Positions 34,280 through 43,841 are shown, counted from the stretch's first letter. The stretch: 45,517 bases of DNA from Lachnospiraceae bacterium (GCA_030536685.1 JAUNPP010000007.1:1-45517), one strand, 5' to 3'. Notes: generated from the letters alone by a model not told the origin. Numbers and translations are program-made.

Positions 34280-35174
34280 TGTAAAATTTCTCCTCTTTAT
34301 GATTTAAAATTGCAGTACCGATTCCGCGATTGGTGAAAATCTCCAGAAGCAGGCAGTGCGGGATTCTTCCATCCAGAATATGAACCCGGGAAACGCCCTT
34401 CTTCAGCGCCTCTACGCAGTTTCCAAGCTTGGGGATCATGCCGCCGCCTACAATGCCCTCTTTAATAAACCGCTCTGCTTCTTCAAGCTCCAGTTCGGAG
34501 ATCAATGTGGACTTATCGTTGAAATCTCTGTATACACCTTCAATATCCGTCAAGAAGGCCAGCTTTTCTGCCTGTAATGCCTTCGCAATCGCACATGCGG
34601 CATCATCCGCATTAATATTATACGTATCAAACTGATCATCAAAACCAATCGGACAGATAACCGGAAGAAAATCCTTTTCCAGCAAATCGTATAAAATCTT
34701 GGGATTTACTTTATCGATCTCGCCTACATAGCCGATATCCTGACCTTCGGAATAACGTTTCTGTACGTGCAGCAGACCTCCGTCCTTGCCGCTGATGCCG
34801 ATGCCGTTGATACCCAGCTGTTCAATCATCTGTACCAGCCCTTTATTCACACGATTTAATACCATCTCGGCAATCTCCATGGTAGGTGCATCTGTTACAC
34901 GAAGTCCGTTAATAAATTTCGGTTCCATGCCTGCTTTGGAAACCCATTTACTGATTTCCTTGCCGCCGCCGTGAACAATGATCGGTTTAAATCCAACCAG
35001 CTTTAACAATACCACATCCGCAATTACCTTATGCTTGAGTTCCTCGTCAACCATAGCGCTTCCGCCGTATTTTACTACAATCACTTTTCTGTTAAACCGC
35101 TGTATATAAGGAAGCGCCTCGATCAGCACCTCTGCTTTTTTCATAATTTCATCCATTGATGTATCGTGCATCAT
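34272..35174 (-). CDS. argB: Acetylglutamate kinase
   Basis: 300 residues. Amino acid kinase fold with [21 protein letters not shown] and the C-terminal [14 protein letters not shown] and [10 protein letters not shown]. Phosphorylates N-acetylglutamate, the second pathway step, and is the usual arginine-feedback point. An AAAGGAGAAG site precedes the ATG. Lies 40 bases downstream of argC. Confidence 0.96.
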   Translation of the reverse strand: MMHDTSMDEIMKKAEVLIEALPYIQRFNRKVIVVKYGGSAMVDEELKHKVIADVVLLKLVGFKPIIVHGGGKEISKWVSKAGMEPKFINGLRVTDAPTMEIAEMVLNRVNKGLVQMIEQLGINGIGISGKDGGLLHVQKRYSEGQDIGYVGEIDKVNPKILYDLLEKDFLPVICPIGFDDQFDTYNINADDAACAIAKALQAEKLAFLTDIEGVYRDFNDKSTLISELELEEAERFIKEGIVGGGMIPKLGNCVEALKKGVSRVHILDGRIPHCLLLEIFTNRGIGTAILNHKEEKFYND

Positions 35175-35214
35175 ATTATTCTTCTCCTTTTTCTGATTGC
35201 TTACAAACTGCAGC

Positions 35215-36255
35215 CTACGGGAACATGGGCACCTGTTTAAGTCCCATATCTTCCGGAAGTCCGAACAGCAGGTTCATATTCTGAACCGCCTGGCCTGCTG
35301 CGCCTTTTACCAGATTGTCCATAGCACCCATCATAACGACACGGCCAGTACGCTCATCTACTACAAAATTGACATCCACATAGTTGCTGCCTTCTACAAA
35401 ACGGGTCTGCGGAACCATTCCCTCCGGCAGTACACGGACAAATTTTTCTTTCTTATAATATTTCTCATATGCACTGCGAATATCGGCAGCAGTCACACCA
35501 GGCATAAGAGATGCATATTCAGTTGCAAGGATTCCTCTCTGCATCGGTACCAGATGAGGAGTAAAATTAATCATAATCTGCTTTTGGCAGGCATATCCGA
35601 GCTGTTCTTCGATTTCGGGGGTATGTCTGTGGGTTGTCACGCCATACGCCTTCATATTCTCGTTGACCTCACAGAACAGATTGTCTACCTTAGCGCCACG
35701 GCCGGCGCCGGAGGTTCCTGACTTTGCATCAATAATCAGTGTATTGGGATCGATCAGTCCTTCCTTTACTAACGGATATGCCGTCAGGATTGAACAGGTT
35801 GTATAACATCCGGGGTTTGCTACCAGTCTCGCCTTCTTCACCTGTTCTCTGTTGATTTCACAAAGACCATAAACTGCTTCCGGAATAAATTCAGGACTTT
35901 TATGCTCCAGCTTGTACCATTTTTCATAGGTTTTTACATCCTTCAGACGGAAATCCGCACTTAAATCCACAATTTTTACTTTGGACAGAATTTCTTCATT
36001 GACCAGAGAGGCACACAGGCCCTGGGGAGTTGCGGTAAAAATCACATCCACCCTTTCCGCCAGCTCTGCCATATTGTCATCCAGACAGGCTGCGTCTATA
36101 ATTTCAAACATATTGGGATATACGCTGTAGTACTTTTTGTCAACATAGCTTCTTGAACCATACCATACCACTTCTGCTTCTTCATGCTGGTACAGCAATC
36201 TGACCAGTTCAGCTCCCGCATATCCGGTTGAACCAATAATTCCTGCTTTTATCAT
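35215..36255 (-). CDS. argC: N-acetyl-gamma-glutamyl-phosphate reductase
   Basis: 346 residues from the ATG at 36255. The N-terminus [21 protein letters not shown] is the family NADP-binding start, shown here in part ([10 protein letters not shown]). Catalytic Cys is in [11 protein letters not shown]. An in-frame stop lies just before the earliest ATG (36285). None of the starts has a good ribosome site: the only strong purine run (GGAAGGAG near 36305) is about 18 bases before the first ATG. Reduces acetylglutamyl phosphate in the third step of arginine synthesis. Confidence 0.94.
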   Translation of the reverse strand: MIKAGIIGSTGYAGAELVRLLYQHEEAEVVWYGSRSYVDKKYYSVYPNMFEIIDAACLDDNMAELAERVDVIFTATPQGLCASLVNEEILSKVKIVDLSADFRLKDVKTYEKWYKLEHKSPEFIPEAVYGLCEINREQVKKARLVANPGCYTTCSILTAYPLVKEGLIDPNTLIIDAKSGTSGAGRGAKVDNLFCEVNENMKAYGVTTHRHTPEIEEQLGYACQKQIMINFTPHLVPMQRGILATEYASLMPGVTAADIRSAYEKYYKKEKFVRVLPEGMVPQTRFVEGSNYVDVNFVVDERTGRVVMMGAMDNLVKGAAGQAVQNMNLLFGLPEDMGLKQVPMFP

Positions 36256-36342
36256 ACTAATCACTGCTGCCATCCGATACAGCATCTATCGGCCGGCAGA
36301 CAACTCCTTCCTTTTTCAAGCTCTGCATCCATGCAGGATTGG

Positions 36343-36377
36343 GAATAATTATACATCTTCATTGCATATTATGCAAT
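36343..36377. promoter_or_regulatory. Paired ArgR boxes between argC and argG
   Basis: Box 1, GAATAATTATACAT (36343-36356), differs from the ARG-box core GAATAATTATTCAT at one position. Box 2, ATTGCATATTATGCAAT (36361-36377), is a perfect palindrome. Their centres are about 20 bases apart, the normal spacing for ArgR hexamer binding. Box 1 covers the argC -10 and box 2 covers its -35. Confidence 0.75.
36348..36376 (-). promoter_or_regulatory. argC promoter
   Basis: Minus strand TTGCAT (36376-36371) and TATAAT (36353-36348) are separated by 17 bases. Both hexamers lie within the ArgR boxes, so ArgR bound with arginine would block the promoter directly. A further palindrome CTGCATCCATGCAG lies in the leader at 36323-36336. 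Confidence 0.75.
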
Positions 36378-36417
36378 TATTTTTTCGGGGTTTTCTCCCT
36401 TATTTTTTAATTTTCCC

Positions 36418-36446
36418 TTGCAAATCATACCACTTTGTTGTATATT
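36418..36446 (+). promoter_or_regulatory. argG promoter
   Basis: TTGCAA (36418-36423), 17 bases, TATATT (36441-36446). It starts about 40 bases to the right of ArgR box 2, so argG repression would need another box, looping or read-over. The leader to the ATG is about 120 bases without clear structure. Confidence 0.65.
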
Positions 36447-36573
36447 AATCAAGTAATTCTTCGGAAGAAGCAATGAATAAATAATTTATACGCGTTCTTC
36501 TGTGCCAAAGCTGCTGATGCACGGCACAAGCAGGAACAGTAACGATTTATATCCAGAAAAGGGGTTCTCAATT

Positions 36574-37794
36574 ATGAAAGAAAAAGTTGTACTTGCATAT
36601 TCAGGCGGACTTGATACCACAGTGATCATCCCCTGGTTAAAAGAAAATTATGATTATGATGTTGTTTGCTGCTGTATCGACGTAGGTCAGGGCAATGAGC
36701 TTGATGGCCTGGAGGAAAGAGCAAGACTCAGCGGAGCTATCAAACTGTACATCGAAGATGTTGTTGATGAATTCTGTGATGATTATGTAGTTCCCTGTGT
36801 TCAGGGCAATGCAATTTACGAAAATAAATACCTGCTTGGTACTTCCATGGCAAGACCTGTTATCGCAAAAAGACTGGTAGAAATCGCCCGCAAGGAAGGC
36901 GCTGTTGCAATCTGCCACGGTGCAACCGGCAAAGGCAATGACCAGATTCGTTTTGAATTAGGTATCAAAGCTCTGGCTCCCGACTTAAAGATCATCGCTC
37001 CCTGGAGAACCTGGGACATCTCTTCCCGTGAAGAAGAAATCAAATACTGTGAAGAGCACAACATTTATCTGCCCTTCTCATCTGACAACAGCTACAGCCG
37101 TGACAGAAACCTGTGGCATATCAGCCATGAAGGCCTGGAACTGGAAGATCCTTCACTGGCTCCCAACTATGACCACATGCTGGTATTAGGCGTATCTCCT
37201 GAAAAGGCTCCCGACGAGGGTGAAGAAATCTCCATCGATTTCGAAAAAGGTGTACCGGTTGCTGTAAACGGTGAAAAGATGAAGGTTGCTGATATCATCA
37301 GAAAACTGAACGAACTGGGCGGCAAGCATGGTATCGGTATCGTTGATATCGTAGAAAACCGCGTTGTTGGTATGAAATCACGCGGCGTATATGAAACACC
37401 CGGCGGAACAATCCTGATGGAAGCACATCAGCAGCTGGAAGAACTGATTCTGGATAAGGATACTACCATTGCCAAGAGACAGATTTCTGTTCAGTACTCC
37501 GACGTAGTTTACAGCGGCAAATGGTTCTCTCCTTTACGTGAAGCTCTGCAGGCATTCATCGAATCCACACAGCAGTACGTAACAGGTACCGCAAAGATGA
37601 AGCTTTACAAAGGCAACATCATCAAGATGGGAACCACCTCTCCCTACTCTCTGTACAATGAATCTCTGGCTTCCTTTACAACAGGTGATTTATACGATCA
37701 TCATGATGCTGACGGTTTCATCACTTTATACGGCTTATCTACCAAGGTTCGCGCAATGAAGATGCAGGAAGCTGAAAAGAATCAGAACAAATAA
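36574..37794 (+). CDS. argG: Argininosuccinate synthase
   Basis: 406 residues from the ATG at 36574 (AAAAGGGG upstream). Frame-open sequence extends 24 codons further but has no family match. ATP P-loop AYSGGLDTT at the N-terminus, and ATGKGNDQIRFE and SYSRDRNLWH downstream. Joins citrulline and aspartate. The usual partner argH is not next to it. It is transcribed away from argCBD from the shared control region and ends at its own terminator. Confidence 0.97.
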   Translation: MKEKVVLAYSGGLDTTVIIPWLKENYDYDVVCCCIDVGQGNELDGLEERARLSGAIKLYIEDVVDEFCDDYVVPCVQGNAIYENKYLLGTSMARPVIAKRLVEIARKEGAVAICHGATGKGNDQIRFELGIKALAPDLKIIAPWRTWDISSREEEIKYCEEHNIYLPFSSDNSYSRDRNLWHISHEGLELEDPSLAPNYDHMLVLGVSPEKAPDEGEEISIDFEKGVPVAVNGEKMKVADIIRKLNELGGKHGIGIVDIVENRVVGMKSRGVYETPGGTILMEAHQQLEELILDKDTTIAKRQISVQYSDVVYSGKWFSPLREALQAFIESTQQYVTGTAKMKLYKGNIIKMGTTSPYSLYNESLASFTTGDLYDHHDADGFITLYGLSTKVRAMKMQEAEKNQNK

Positions 37795-37813
37795 TACAAA
37801 TGTTAACGACAGG

Positions 37814-37847
37814 ATATGGAATCGGCACTCGCTGATTCCATATTTTT
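37814..37847 (+). terminator. Terminator of argG
   Basis: ATATGGAATC (37814-37823) and GATTCCATAT (37834-37843) pair perfectly over 10 bp with a 10-base loop, followed by TTTT. The MBL-fold gene starts 38 bases later. Confidence 0.85.
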
Positions 37848-37884
37848 ATCCCGGAGAATAAAAATTTATCAAAAGGAGGCTTCC

Positions 37885-38694
37885 ATGGAAGAATTATATG
37901 TTATCGGTACCGGCAACGCTATGGTCACTACCTGCTACAACACCTGTTTTGCACTGCGCAAAGAGGATGAGTTTTTTCTGACCGACTGCGGCGGCGGCAA
38001 CACGATTTTAAAAAAACTGCACGATATGAGGATTTCCATTCAGAATATCCATCATGTTTTTATTTCTCATGAACACTGCGACCACACGCTTGGATTTGTC
38101 TGGCTGTTCCGGCTGCTGACTTCCAATATGAAATCCGGCGTTTTGACAGAACCGGTCTATGTCTATGCGCACGAAGATCTGATTCCCGGCCTGGAAATGA
38201 TGTGCCGTCTGACCGTACAGAAAAAATTCTGTGATTACATTGGTAAATTACTTTTCTTTGTACCGCTGAAAAATGGTGACCAGAAAGAAATCCTTGGCTC
38301 TTTGGTGACCTTTTTTGACATCGGCTCCACAAAAGCCAAACAGTTCGGCTTCACCACCACTCTCGACAACGGCAAAAAACTCACCTTCACCGGTGACGAG
38401 CCTTATCATGACTGCTGCCATGAATATGTAGCAGGCACCGACTGGCTGCTTCATGAAGCCTTCTGCATGTATGAAGATGCCGAGCGCTTCAAACCCTATG
38501 AAAAGCACCACAGCACCGTAAAGGATGCATGTGAACTGGCAGAATCTCTTCATATTAAAAATATGGTTCTGTGGCACACAGAAGATAAAACCGACATTTC
38601 CACCCGCAAGGGACGTTATCTGGCAGAAGGAGAGCTTCACTTTTCCGGCAATCTGTACGTGCCTGATGATGAAGAAAGGATTCTGCTACTATAA
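37885..38694 (+). CDS. MBL-fold metallo-hydrolase, RNase Z-like group
   Basis: 269 residues from the ATG at 37885, which has AAAGGAGG 7 bases upstream. The zinc motif is SHEHCDHTLGF (H-x-H-x-D-H), with a later Asp in FTGDEPYHD and His in VLWHTED. The layout resembles the RNase Z/ElaC and phosphodiesterase branch. The substrate is unknown. The DUF4250 gene follows after 46 bases. Confidence 0.85.
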   Translation: MEELYVIGTGNAMVTTCYNTCFALRKEDEFFLTDCGGGNTILKKLHDMRISIQNIHHVFISHEHCDHTLGFVWLFRLLTSNMKSGVLTEPVYVYAHEDLIPGLEMMCRLTVQKKFCDYIGKLLFFVPLKNGDQKEILGSLVTFFDIGSTKAKQFGFTTTLDNGKKLTFTGDEPYHDCCHEYVAGTDWLLHEAFCMYEDAERFKPYEKHHSTVKDACELAESLHIKNMVLWHTEDKTDISTRKGRYLAEGELHFSGNLYVPDDEERILLL

Positions 38695-38740
38695 ACCTGC
38701 TGTAAACCGATTGTAAAAGGATAAAGGAGAATATTTTATC

Positions 38741-38920
38741 ATGAACACCTTACCGAATGACCCTGTCATCCTGCTAAGCACCGTTAATATGAAACTGCGC
38801 GATTTTTATCCTAGTTTGGAAGCACTCTGTGAAGATACCGGAGTAAATCCCCAGGAACTTATAGAAAAACTGGCTTCTATTGATTATGAATACGATGCAG
38901 CTTCTAATCAGTTTATCTAA
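38741..38920 (+). CDS. DUF4250 small protein
   Basis: 59 residues, MNTLPNDPVILL at the start and a C-terminal KLASIDYEYDAASNQFI, which matches the DUF4250 family found in Clostridia. A strong AAAGGAG lies 11 bases before the ATG. It is probably cotranscribed with the MBL-fold gene. Function unknown. Confidence 0.85.
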   Translation: MNTLPNDPVILLSTVNMKLRDFYPSLEALCEDTGVNPQELIEKLASIDYEYDAASNQFI

Positions 38921-38985
38921 GGCTGCTGTTTGCATTTATGATATGAACAGAAAAATTGTGCCGAATGAATCTGCAGATAAAAGAA

Positions 38986-39022
38986 GGCCCATGCTGCAGG
39001 CGCTGTGCTTACAACATGGGCC
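38986..39022. terminator. Shared terminator between DUF4250 and telA
   Basis: GGCCCATG (38986-38993) and CATGGGCC (39015-39022) pair over 8 bp with a 21-base loop that can pair partly. T-rich sequence follows on both strands (AGTTTTATT plus, TTCTTTT minus), so it can end the two converging transcripts. Confidence 0.75.
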
Positions 39023-39039
39023 AGTTTTATTCAATTTTA

Positions 39040-40155
39040 TTATGAATGCGAAATCTGCAGCAATTTTGCTTTCAGTTCCGTCTCGATCTGCTGCATCTGT
39101 CCCTCTGCTTCCATTCGTTTTTCATGACCTTCCTTCTGGATCCGCATTACTTCATCCAGCGTGGAGATCAGGGATTCATTCGTCTGCTTGAGAGTTTCCA
39201 TGTCGACAATTCCTCTTTCTGAAGCTTTTGCCGTTTCAATACTTGCAGTTTTTAATACCTCTGCATTTTTACGTAAGAGTTCATTGGTCAGATCCGTAAC
39301 CGCTGACTGCGCTTTTGCTGCCTGTGTGGAATGCTCCATTCCAAGTGCCAGCACCATCTGGCTTTTCCAGAGCGGCACAGTGTTTACGATTGTAGACTGA
39401 ATTTTTTCTACCATCTGTGTATCGCCGCTCTGAATCAGACGAATCTGAGGAGCCATCTGCAGAGAAATCATACGGGTCAGTTCCAGATCATGCAGTTTCT
39501 TTTCAAAACGATTGCACTGGCTGTCCATATCCTTTACCGCCTGTGCATCCTCCTGCAGCCCGGTGCGCTGTGCCTTTTCCATCAGTTCCGGCAGTTTTTT
39601 TGTCCGCAGTTCTTCGAGTTTTTTCTTTCCGGCCATAATATACATGGTCAGCTCCCGAAAATAGGTTGTATTCAGCTCATACATCTGATCGAGTACCGCA
39701 ATATCCTTCATCAGGGTAACCTGATGGCCTTCCAGAGCATCACAAATCTTCTGTACATTTGTTGCTGCCGCTGTGTAACGGCCTTTCAGCGTTTCAATCC
39801 GGTCTGCACTTTTCTTGAAAAATCCAAATAGACCTTTCTTTTCCTCTGCCGCATCAAACTGCTTCAGTTCTCCAATGACATCGGTAAGCATATCTCCTAC
39901 CGCTCCCAGATCTTTTGTTTTTACATTATTTAATGCATTTTCTGAGAAATCTGTCAGCTTTTTCTGGCAGCCAACTCCATACTGCAGAATTTCATTGTTA
40001 TCCATCACATCAATCTGTGAAACATAACCATTTACCACTTTTAACTCTTCTTCTGAAAAATTACATTCTGCAAGCAGCTGATCCAGCGTTTTTCCCTCTC
40101 CTGAATAATTTGGCGCATCCGCCTGCAGGCTGCCCTGTGTTGTGATCTGTTCCAT
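39040..40155 (-). CDS. telA: TelA-family toxic anion resistance protein
   Basis: 371 residues, mostly alpha-helical and coiled-coil. The conserved TelA core is visible in GMEHSTQAAKAQSAVTDL and the preceding TIVNTVPLWKSQM. The family was named for tellurite resistance, but its mechanism is unclear, and it often pairs with an XpaC-like protein, as it does here (55 bases upstream). A role in envelope stress is more likely than specific tellurite reduction. Confidence 0.9.
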   Translation of the reverse strand: MEQITTQGSLQADAPNYSGEGKTLDQLLAECNFSEEELKVVNGYVSQIDVMDNNEILQYGVGCQKKLTDFSENALNNVKTKDLGAVGDMLTDVIGELKQFDAAEEKKGLFGFFKKSADRIETLKGRYTAAATNVQKICDALEGHQVTLMKDIAVLDQMYELNTTYFRELTMYIMAGKKKLEELRTKKLPELMEKAQRTGLQEDAQAVKDMDSQCNRFEKKLHDLELTRMISLQMAPQIRLIQSGDTQMVEKIQSTIVNTVPLWKSQMVLALGMEHSTQAAKAQSAVTDLTNELLRKNAEVLKTASIETAKASERGIVDMETLKQTNESLISTLDEVMRIQKEGHEKRMEAEGQMQQIETELKAKLLQISHS

Positions 40156-40210
40156 ATGTTCCCCTTTATCCTTCCTGTCAATGCCTTACGGCAAATTAAA
40201 AATTACTGCC

Positions 40211-41788
40211 TCACAGCCGTTTTTCTTTTTCTTTCATGCTGCTGCGCAGAAGTCCTTCTTGTGCCATCAATGTCTGCATAACTGAAATGTCTGATGAAAT
40301 ATCGACTGCGGCATCCTCGAAAAAGCTGTCCAGCAGATTCTCAAATGCACGGTTAATTGTGTCCAGTGTCGCTTCGATTTCTGTTTTGGATCGGATGATA
40401 TTCGGTCCCTGAACCGGCTGCCGGTCAAGGTCTTCATAAGCCTTTAAAAGCTTTACCGTAGTCGGCAGATAATATTTCATAAAACGTCTGAGTTCCTCAA
40501 CCAGCTCCGGATGCTGCTCCACACGATTTAATATCTTGTCTGTCACCAGCTCAAGCCGGGAAATCTTAGCGGATATCTCTTCTCCGGGAATCGCATCGTT
40601 GCTTTGTTTAATCTGCCTGAGATACGTTCTTCCCTCATGAATCACATCCCGTACTTCTTCCGGAAGCTCGTTAAAGGGCTGTTCTGTGGCCGCATCTGCA
40701 GCTTCTGCCGCAGACGAATTCCGCAGCTTTGGCGAATCTTCCTGCTTCTGCTTCAGAGCTTCTCTTCGTTTGTACTCGTTCTGCGCTTCACGATACTGTA
40801 TATAGGCCTGATCGGTTACAATCAGGCTTGTTTCCTGCAGATCCAGATGTCCCTGACGAAACCACTCTTTTTTTATCATTTTTTTCAGATCCTTCAACAG
40901 CTTTTTGTGGCTGCTGCCACTGGCGTATTCCAGTTCTTCCAGTTCACAGTATTCTTTATCGCCCAGAATACTGACATACTTTTTATAGCGTTTTATCAGT
41001 CCCAGCGTCCGATGTCCCAATACCGCAAGCAAAATACCTCCTGCCAGAAACGGTGCAAGAATTCCCATTGCCAGCTGCAATCCTTCCGAAATCATCTCAA
41101 TATCAGCAACTCCTACGACAGAAACCATCAGCATAACAAACTCCGCAAGCCCGCATCCGACAGTCAGCACCCAGCCAAATACGGTTCCCAGAATTCCCAA
41201 CACTGTTGCAGCTGATGTTGAAGCATAGCGATTCGGATATTGCGAAGATTTCTCATTATACTTGTTTAAAACTGTACTGCCTGCAGTCTGAAATGACTGC
41301 GTTTTGCCGCCCCAGTTTCCATCCTTCCAGCCATCACGGCTCTCGCTTTCACTTCCCCAGCTGCCGTTTTTCCACTTCCTGTTTCTCTGGCTTCCGGTCT
41401 TCCAATTACTGTTATCTTTACTCCAGCCGGTAAAGGTGCCTCCATGATTATACCAGTTGCTGCCCGGCTGACGATCTGCCTGATTTCTATTGTAATCAGA
41501 ATGATAATCTGCCTGGTTTCTGCTGTAATCAGAATAACGATCTGCCTGGTTTCTGTTGTATTCCGACTGATAATCCGCCCGGTTTTTGCTGTTCATCTGC
41601 GGGTCATCTGTCTGCTCTCTACTGTTTTCCGTCTGTTTTCCATCCAGGACCTGCTCAAACTGATCCAGCGCCATATTCACTGTTTTGCTGATAGAAGCAT
41701 TCAGTCTGGTAAAATCTCTGGTGTCAATAGCCGTTTGCACCGCATCCTTTATCTCGTCGCCCACCTGCGACCAGTCCTGCTTCCCCAT
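40211..41788 (-). CDS. XpaC-like membrane protein with N-terminal repeats
   Basis: 525 residues. N-terminal about 60 residues are helical, then an Asn/Gln/Tyr/Asp-rich repeat region (residues 71-111) and a Gly/Trp/Ser-rich stretch. Two or three membrane segments lie at about 195-265. The C-terminal half is a coiled-coil domain of the 5-bromo-4-chloroindolyl phosphate hydrolysis (XpaC) group, with NELPEEVRDVIHEGR and KYYLPTTVKLLKAYEDL. The partner TelA follows directly. GGAGG sits 6 bases before the ATG. Catalytic activity is unproven for this family. Confidence 0.8.
   Translation of the reverse strand: MGKQDWSQVGDEIKDAVQTAIDTRDFTRLNASISKTVNMALDQFEQVLDGKQTENSREQTDDPQMNSKNRADYQSEYNRNQADRYSDYSRNQADYHSDYNRNQADRQPGSNWYNHGGTFTGWSKDNSNWKTGSQRNRKWKNGSWGSESESRDGWKDGNWGGKTQSFQTAGSTVLNKYNEKSSQYPNRYASTSAATVLGILGTVFGWVLTVGCGLAEFVMLMVSVVGVADIEMISEGLQLAMGILAPFLAGGILLAVLGHRTLGLIKRYKKYVSILGDKEYCELEELEYASGSSHKKLLKDLKKMIKKEWFRQGHLDLQETSLIVTDQAYIQYREAQNEYKRREALKQKQEDSPKLRNSSAAEAADAATEQPFNELPEEVRDVIHEGRTYLRQIKQSNDAIPGEEISAKISRLELVTDKILNRVEQHPELVEELRRFMKYYLPTTVKLLKAYEDLDRQPVQGPNIIRSKTEIEATLDTINRAFENLLDSFFEDAAVDISSDISVMQTLMAQEGLLRSSMKEKEKRL
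41456..41578. repeat. 33-bp tandem repeat encoding 11-residue units
   Basis: Encodes ADYQSEYNRNQ, ADRYSDYSRNQ, ADYHSDYNRNQ and a partial ADRQPGSN (residues 71-111 of the XpaC-like protein). The period is 11 codons and the frame is kept. Confidence 0.85.
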
Positions 41789-41904
41789 TTTTTTCCTCCA
41801 AAGCTATGTATAAATTTATATCTATTACATTATATCCGAAACTATTCTGAAAAACAAGCAGGTGGATACTGTTCGGGGGAACGGGACAGAAATTTGTTCA
41901 GGGG

Positions 41905-42164
41905 ACGCATGATTTTCCAGCGTCTGCTAAACCTGTAGTTTCACAAAACTGCAGCGGCGGAATTACAGTAATATCCTGTGAAAGGGACCATAGAGAACGC
42001 CGGTACTTAACGATCGGGCTGTCTGAAAGACAGTTCGAGAGTTTAGTACCGCTGCGTTCGATCCGAGCGGGAGCGGGTCCCCGAACAGGATATTACTGTA
42101 ATGGAGCCTTCACAACCTTCTATAACAACAGAACAAACTATTATAAAAAACCTGCGTTTACCGT
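41905..42164. repeat. Dispersed inverted-repeat element, copy B, with 76-base insertion
   Basis: Homology to copy A starts at ACGCATGATTTTCCAGC (41905) and ends at GCGTTTACCGT (42164). Perfect 18-bp inner inverted repeat 41962-41979 and 42085-42102. Extra 76 bases (42001-42076) include CGGTACTTAA (42001-42010) against TTTAGTACCG (42042-42051), CTGTCT/AGACAG (42019-42033), and GCGTTC (42054-42059) pairing with GAACGC (41995-42000). GGGACC/GGTCCC closes the base. The left outer arm has diverged. The rest of the gap, 41790-41904, shows nothing. Confidence 0.85.
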
Positions 42165-42177
42165 AGAAAGATGGGCG

Positions 42178-43695
42178 TTACATGGTTTCTTTTTTATTTT
42201 GAATTTCGATTCCGATTCCTTTTGCGGCGGGGTTGTTTAGGAGTTCTCCTTTGTGGTTGAATCTTGAGCCGTGGCAGGGGCAGTCCCAGCTGTGTTCTTC
42301 GGGATTCCATGATAGCTCGCAGCCCAGATGCGGGCATTTTGTTGTGACGAAATAGAGTGTGCCGTTTTTGTCTTTGTAGACGCCTCTTTTTTCTCCCTGA
42401 TAATGGATGATTCCGCCTTGTCCGGGCAGAATGTTGGAAAGCTGTTTTCCTGGCATTGTGAATTTTTCTTTTAACAGATGTTTTGCGGCGTAGATTCCTT
42501 CCTTTATCAGCTTGGGCATATTGGATATGACAGAAAAATTCTGAGGGCTGAAAACGTCTGCGAAGGGGGGCTGTTTTTCGTTTCCGGCGATACTGCTGCT
42601 GATAATGGAGGCTGCTGCCATGGATGAGGTCATTCCCCATTTTTGAAAGCCTGCGGCTACGTACCATTTGGCTTTTCTGAAGGAATAGTTTCCAATAAAT
42701 GGAACCCCGCCTGCTGCAAATCCATCCTGGGCTGACCAGCAGGTTTCCTGCCTGCAATCCGGCCAGTATGATTTTGCCAGTTCTTCAAGTTTCCGGTACT
42801 GACCGCCTTTTAAATTTTCACCGGTTCGATGTCCGTAGCCTCCAAGGATCAGATATTCCCCGTGGCTTCTGAAGGATAATGCCTGCCCTCCTGAATTTGG
42901 AAGGTCAAGCGGAAGAGTTTTATCAATTCCCAGATACATTCCTTCAAGCTTCGGACATCCTGTAAAAGCGGCTGCGTAACTGCGCTCCTGGTGCAGCCGC
43001 ATAAAATAATAACCGGGAATATTTACAAATGGATAGTGTGACGCAAAGACAATGTGCTCTGCATGTATGATTCCATAAGGAGTTTTCACGCGGTTTCCCA
43101 CAACCTGTTCTGCCGGAGTTTTCTCTGCGATGATTACTCCCTGCTCCAAAAGGATCTCTGCCAGACCATACAAAAATTTCAGCGGATGAAAACAGGCCTG
43201 CCCTTCATAGCACAGAGCCTCCTCCACAGAAAACGGAAGCTCTGTCCTGTTTGTCAGCGCTGCCGAAAGCCCAAGCTTTTCAGCGGCAGCTGCCTCCCGC
43301 CAGAGACTTTCCTTTTCCCGCACTGAATAGAGATACGAAGGCGCCTCCCTGAAATCACAGGAAATTCCTGTTCTTTTGATCAGACGCGCATACTGTCCGA
43401 TTGCCTGTTTGTTGATCTGCGCGTACTGCCTCGCTGCCTCAAATCCTTTCTGCTGTATCAGCCTGTCATATATCAGATGATGAGAAACCGTAATCTTAGC
43501 CGTAGTATTTCCCGTCTGACCGCCGCCAATTCGGTCAGCCTCCAGCACAATCACCTTTAATCCCCTCTGTTTTAAAAAATAAGCCGTCAAAATCCCCGCC
43601 AGACCGCCGCCGATTACAGCTGCATCCACAAAGCAGCTTCCGGCAAATGCCTCTCTTTCCGGAAATTCTGCCGTTTTATGCCATATCGATTCCAT
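42178..43695 (-). CDS. FAD-dependent oxidoreductase with C-terminal Rieske domain
   Basis: 505 residues. The N-terminal DAO-type FAD domain has DAAVIGGGLAGILTAYFL with the Rossmann glycines. The C-terminal about 90 residues are a Rieske iron-sulfur domain with CPHLGC and CPCHGSRF, both ligand pairs intact. This fusion is known in Firmicutes (YhfW type) with an unproven role in electron transfer or amine oxidation. The ribosome site GGAGG sits inside a small hairpin formed by ACACAC and GTGTGT on each side. Ends 14 bases before repeat copy B. Confidence 0.9.
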   Translation of the reverse strand: MESIWHKTAEFPEREAFAGSCFVDAAVIGGGLAGILTAYFLKQRGLKVIVLEADRIGGGQTGNTTAKITVSHHLIYDRLIQQKGFEAARQYAQINKQAIGQYARLIKRTGISCDFREAPSYLYSVREKESLWREAAAAEKLGLSAALTNRTELPFSVEEALCYEGQACFHPLKFLYGLAEILLEQGVIIAEKTPAEQVVGNRVKTPYGIIHAEHIVFASHYPFVNIPGYYFMRLHQERSYAAAFTGCPKLEGMYLGIDKTLPLDLPNSGGQALSFRSHGEYLILGGYGHRTGENLKGGQYRKLEELAKSYWPDCRQETCWSAQDGFAAGGVPFIGNYSFRKAKWYVAAGFQKWGMTSSMAAASIISSSIAGNEKQPPFADVFSPQNFSVISNMPKLIKEGIYAAKHLLKEKFTMPGKQLSNILPGQGGIIHYQGEKRGVYKDKNGTLYFVTTKCPHLGCELSWNPEEHSWDCPCHGSRFNHKGELLNNPAAKGIGIEIQNKKETM

Positions 43696-43746
43696 AACAC
43701 ACCTCCATTACAGAGTAGTGTGTATCATTTTCTTCTTAATTATACC

Positions 43747-43840
43747 GAACAAATAATTTTATCCGTATTCTGCCAGATTACAGCAAACAAAGAACTTTAT
43801 CCGTATTCTGCCGAATTACAGCAAACAAAGAACTTTATTC
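43747..43840. repeat. 38-bp tandem repeat between ABC-F and Rieske genes
   Basis: Units 43747-43784 and 43785-43822 are near identical (TTTATCCGTATTCTGCC core), with a partial third unit 43823-43840 that ends at the ABC-F stop. The first unit has diverged in its first third. Confidence 0.8.
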
Positions 43841-43841
43841 T

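Noticed and set aside
43696..43735. CTGTAATGGAG before the Rieske gene as a fourth repeat copy
   Set aside because: Only 11 bases match and they include the ordinary ribosome site; no other part of the element is present.
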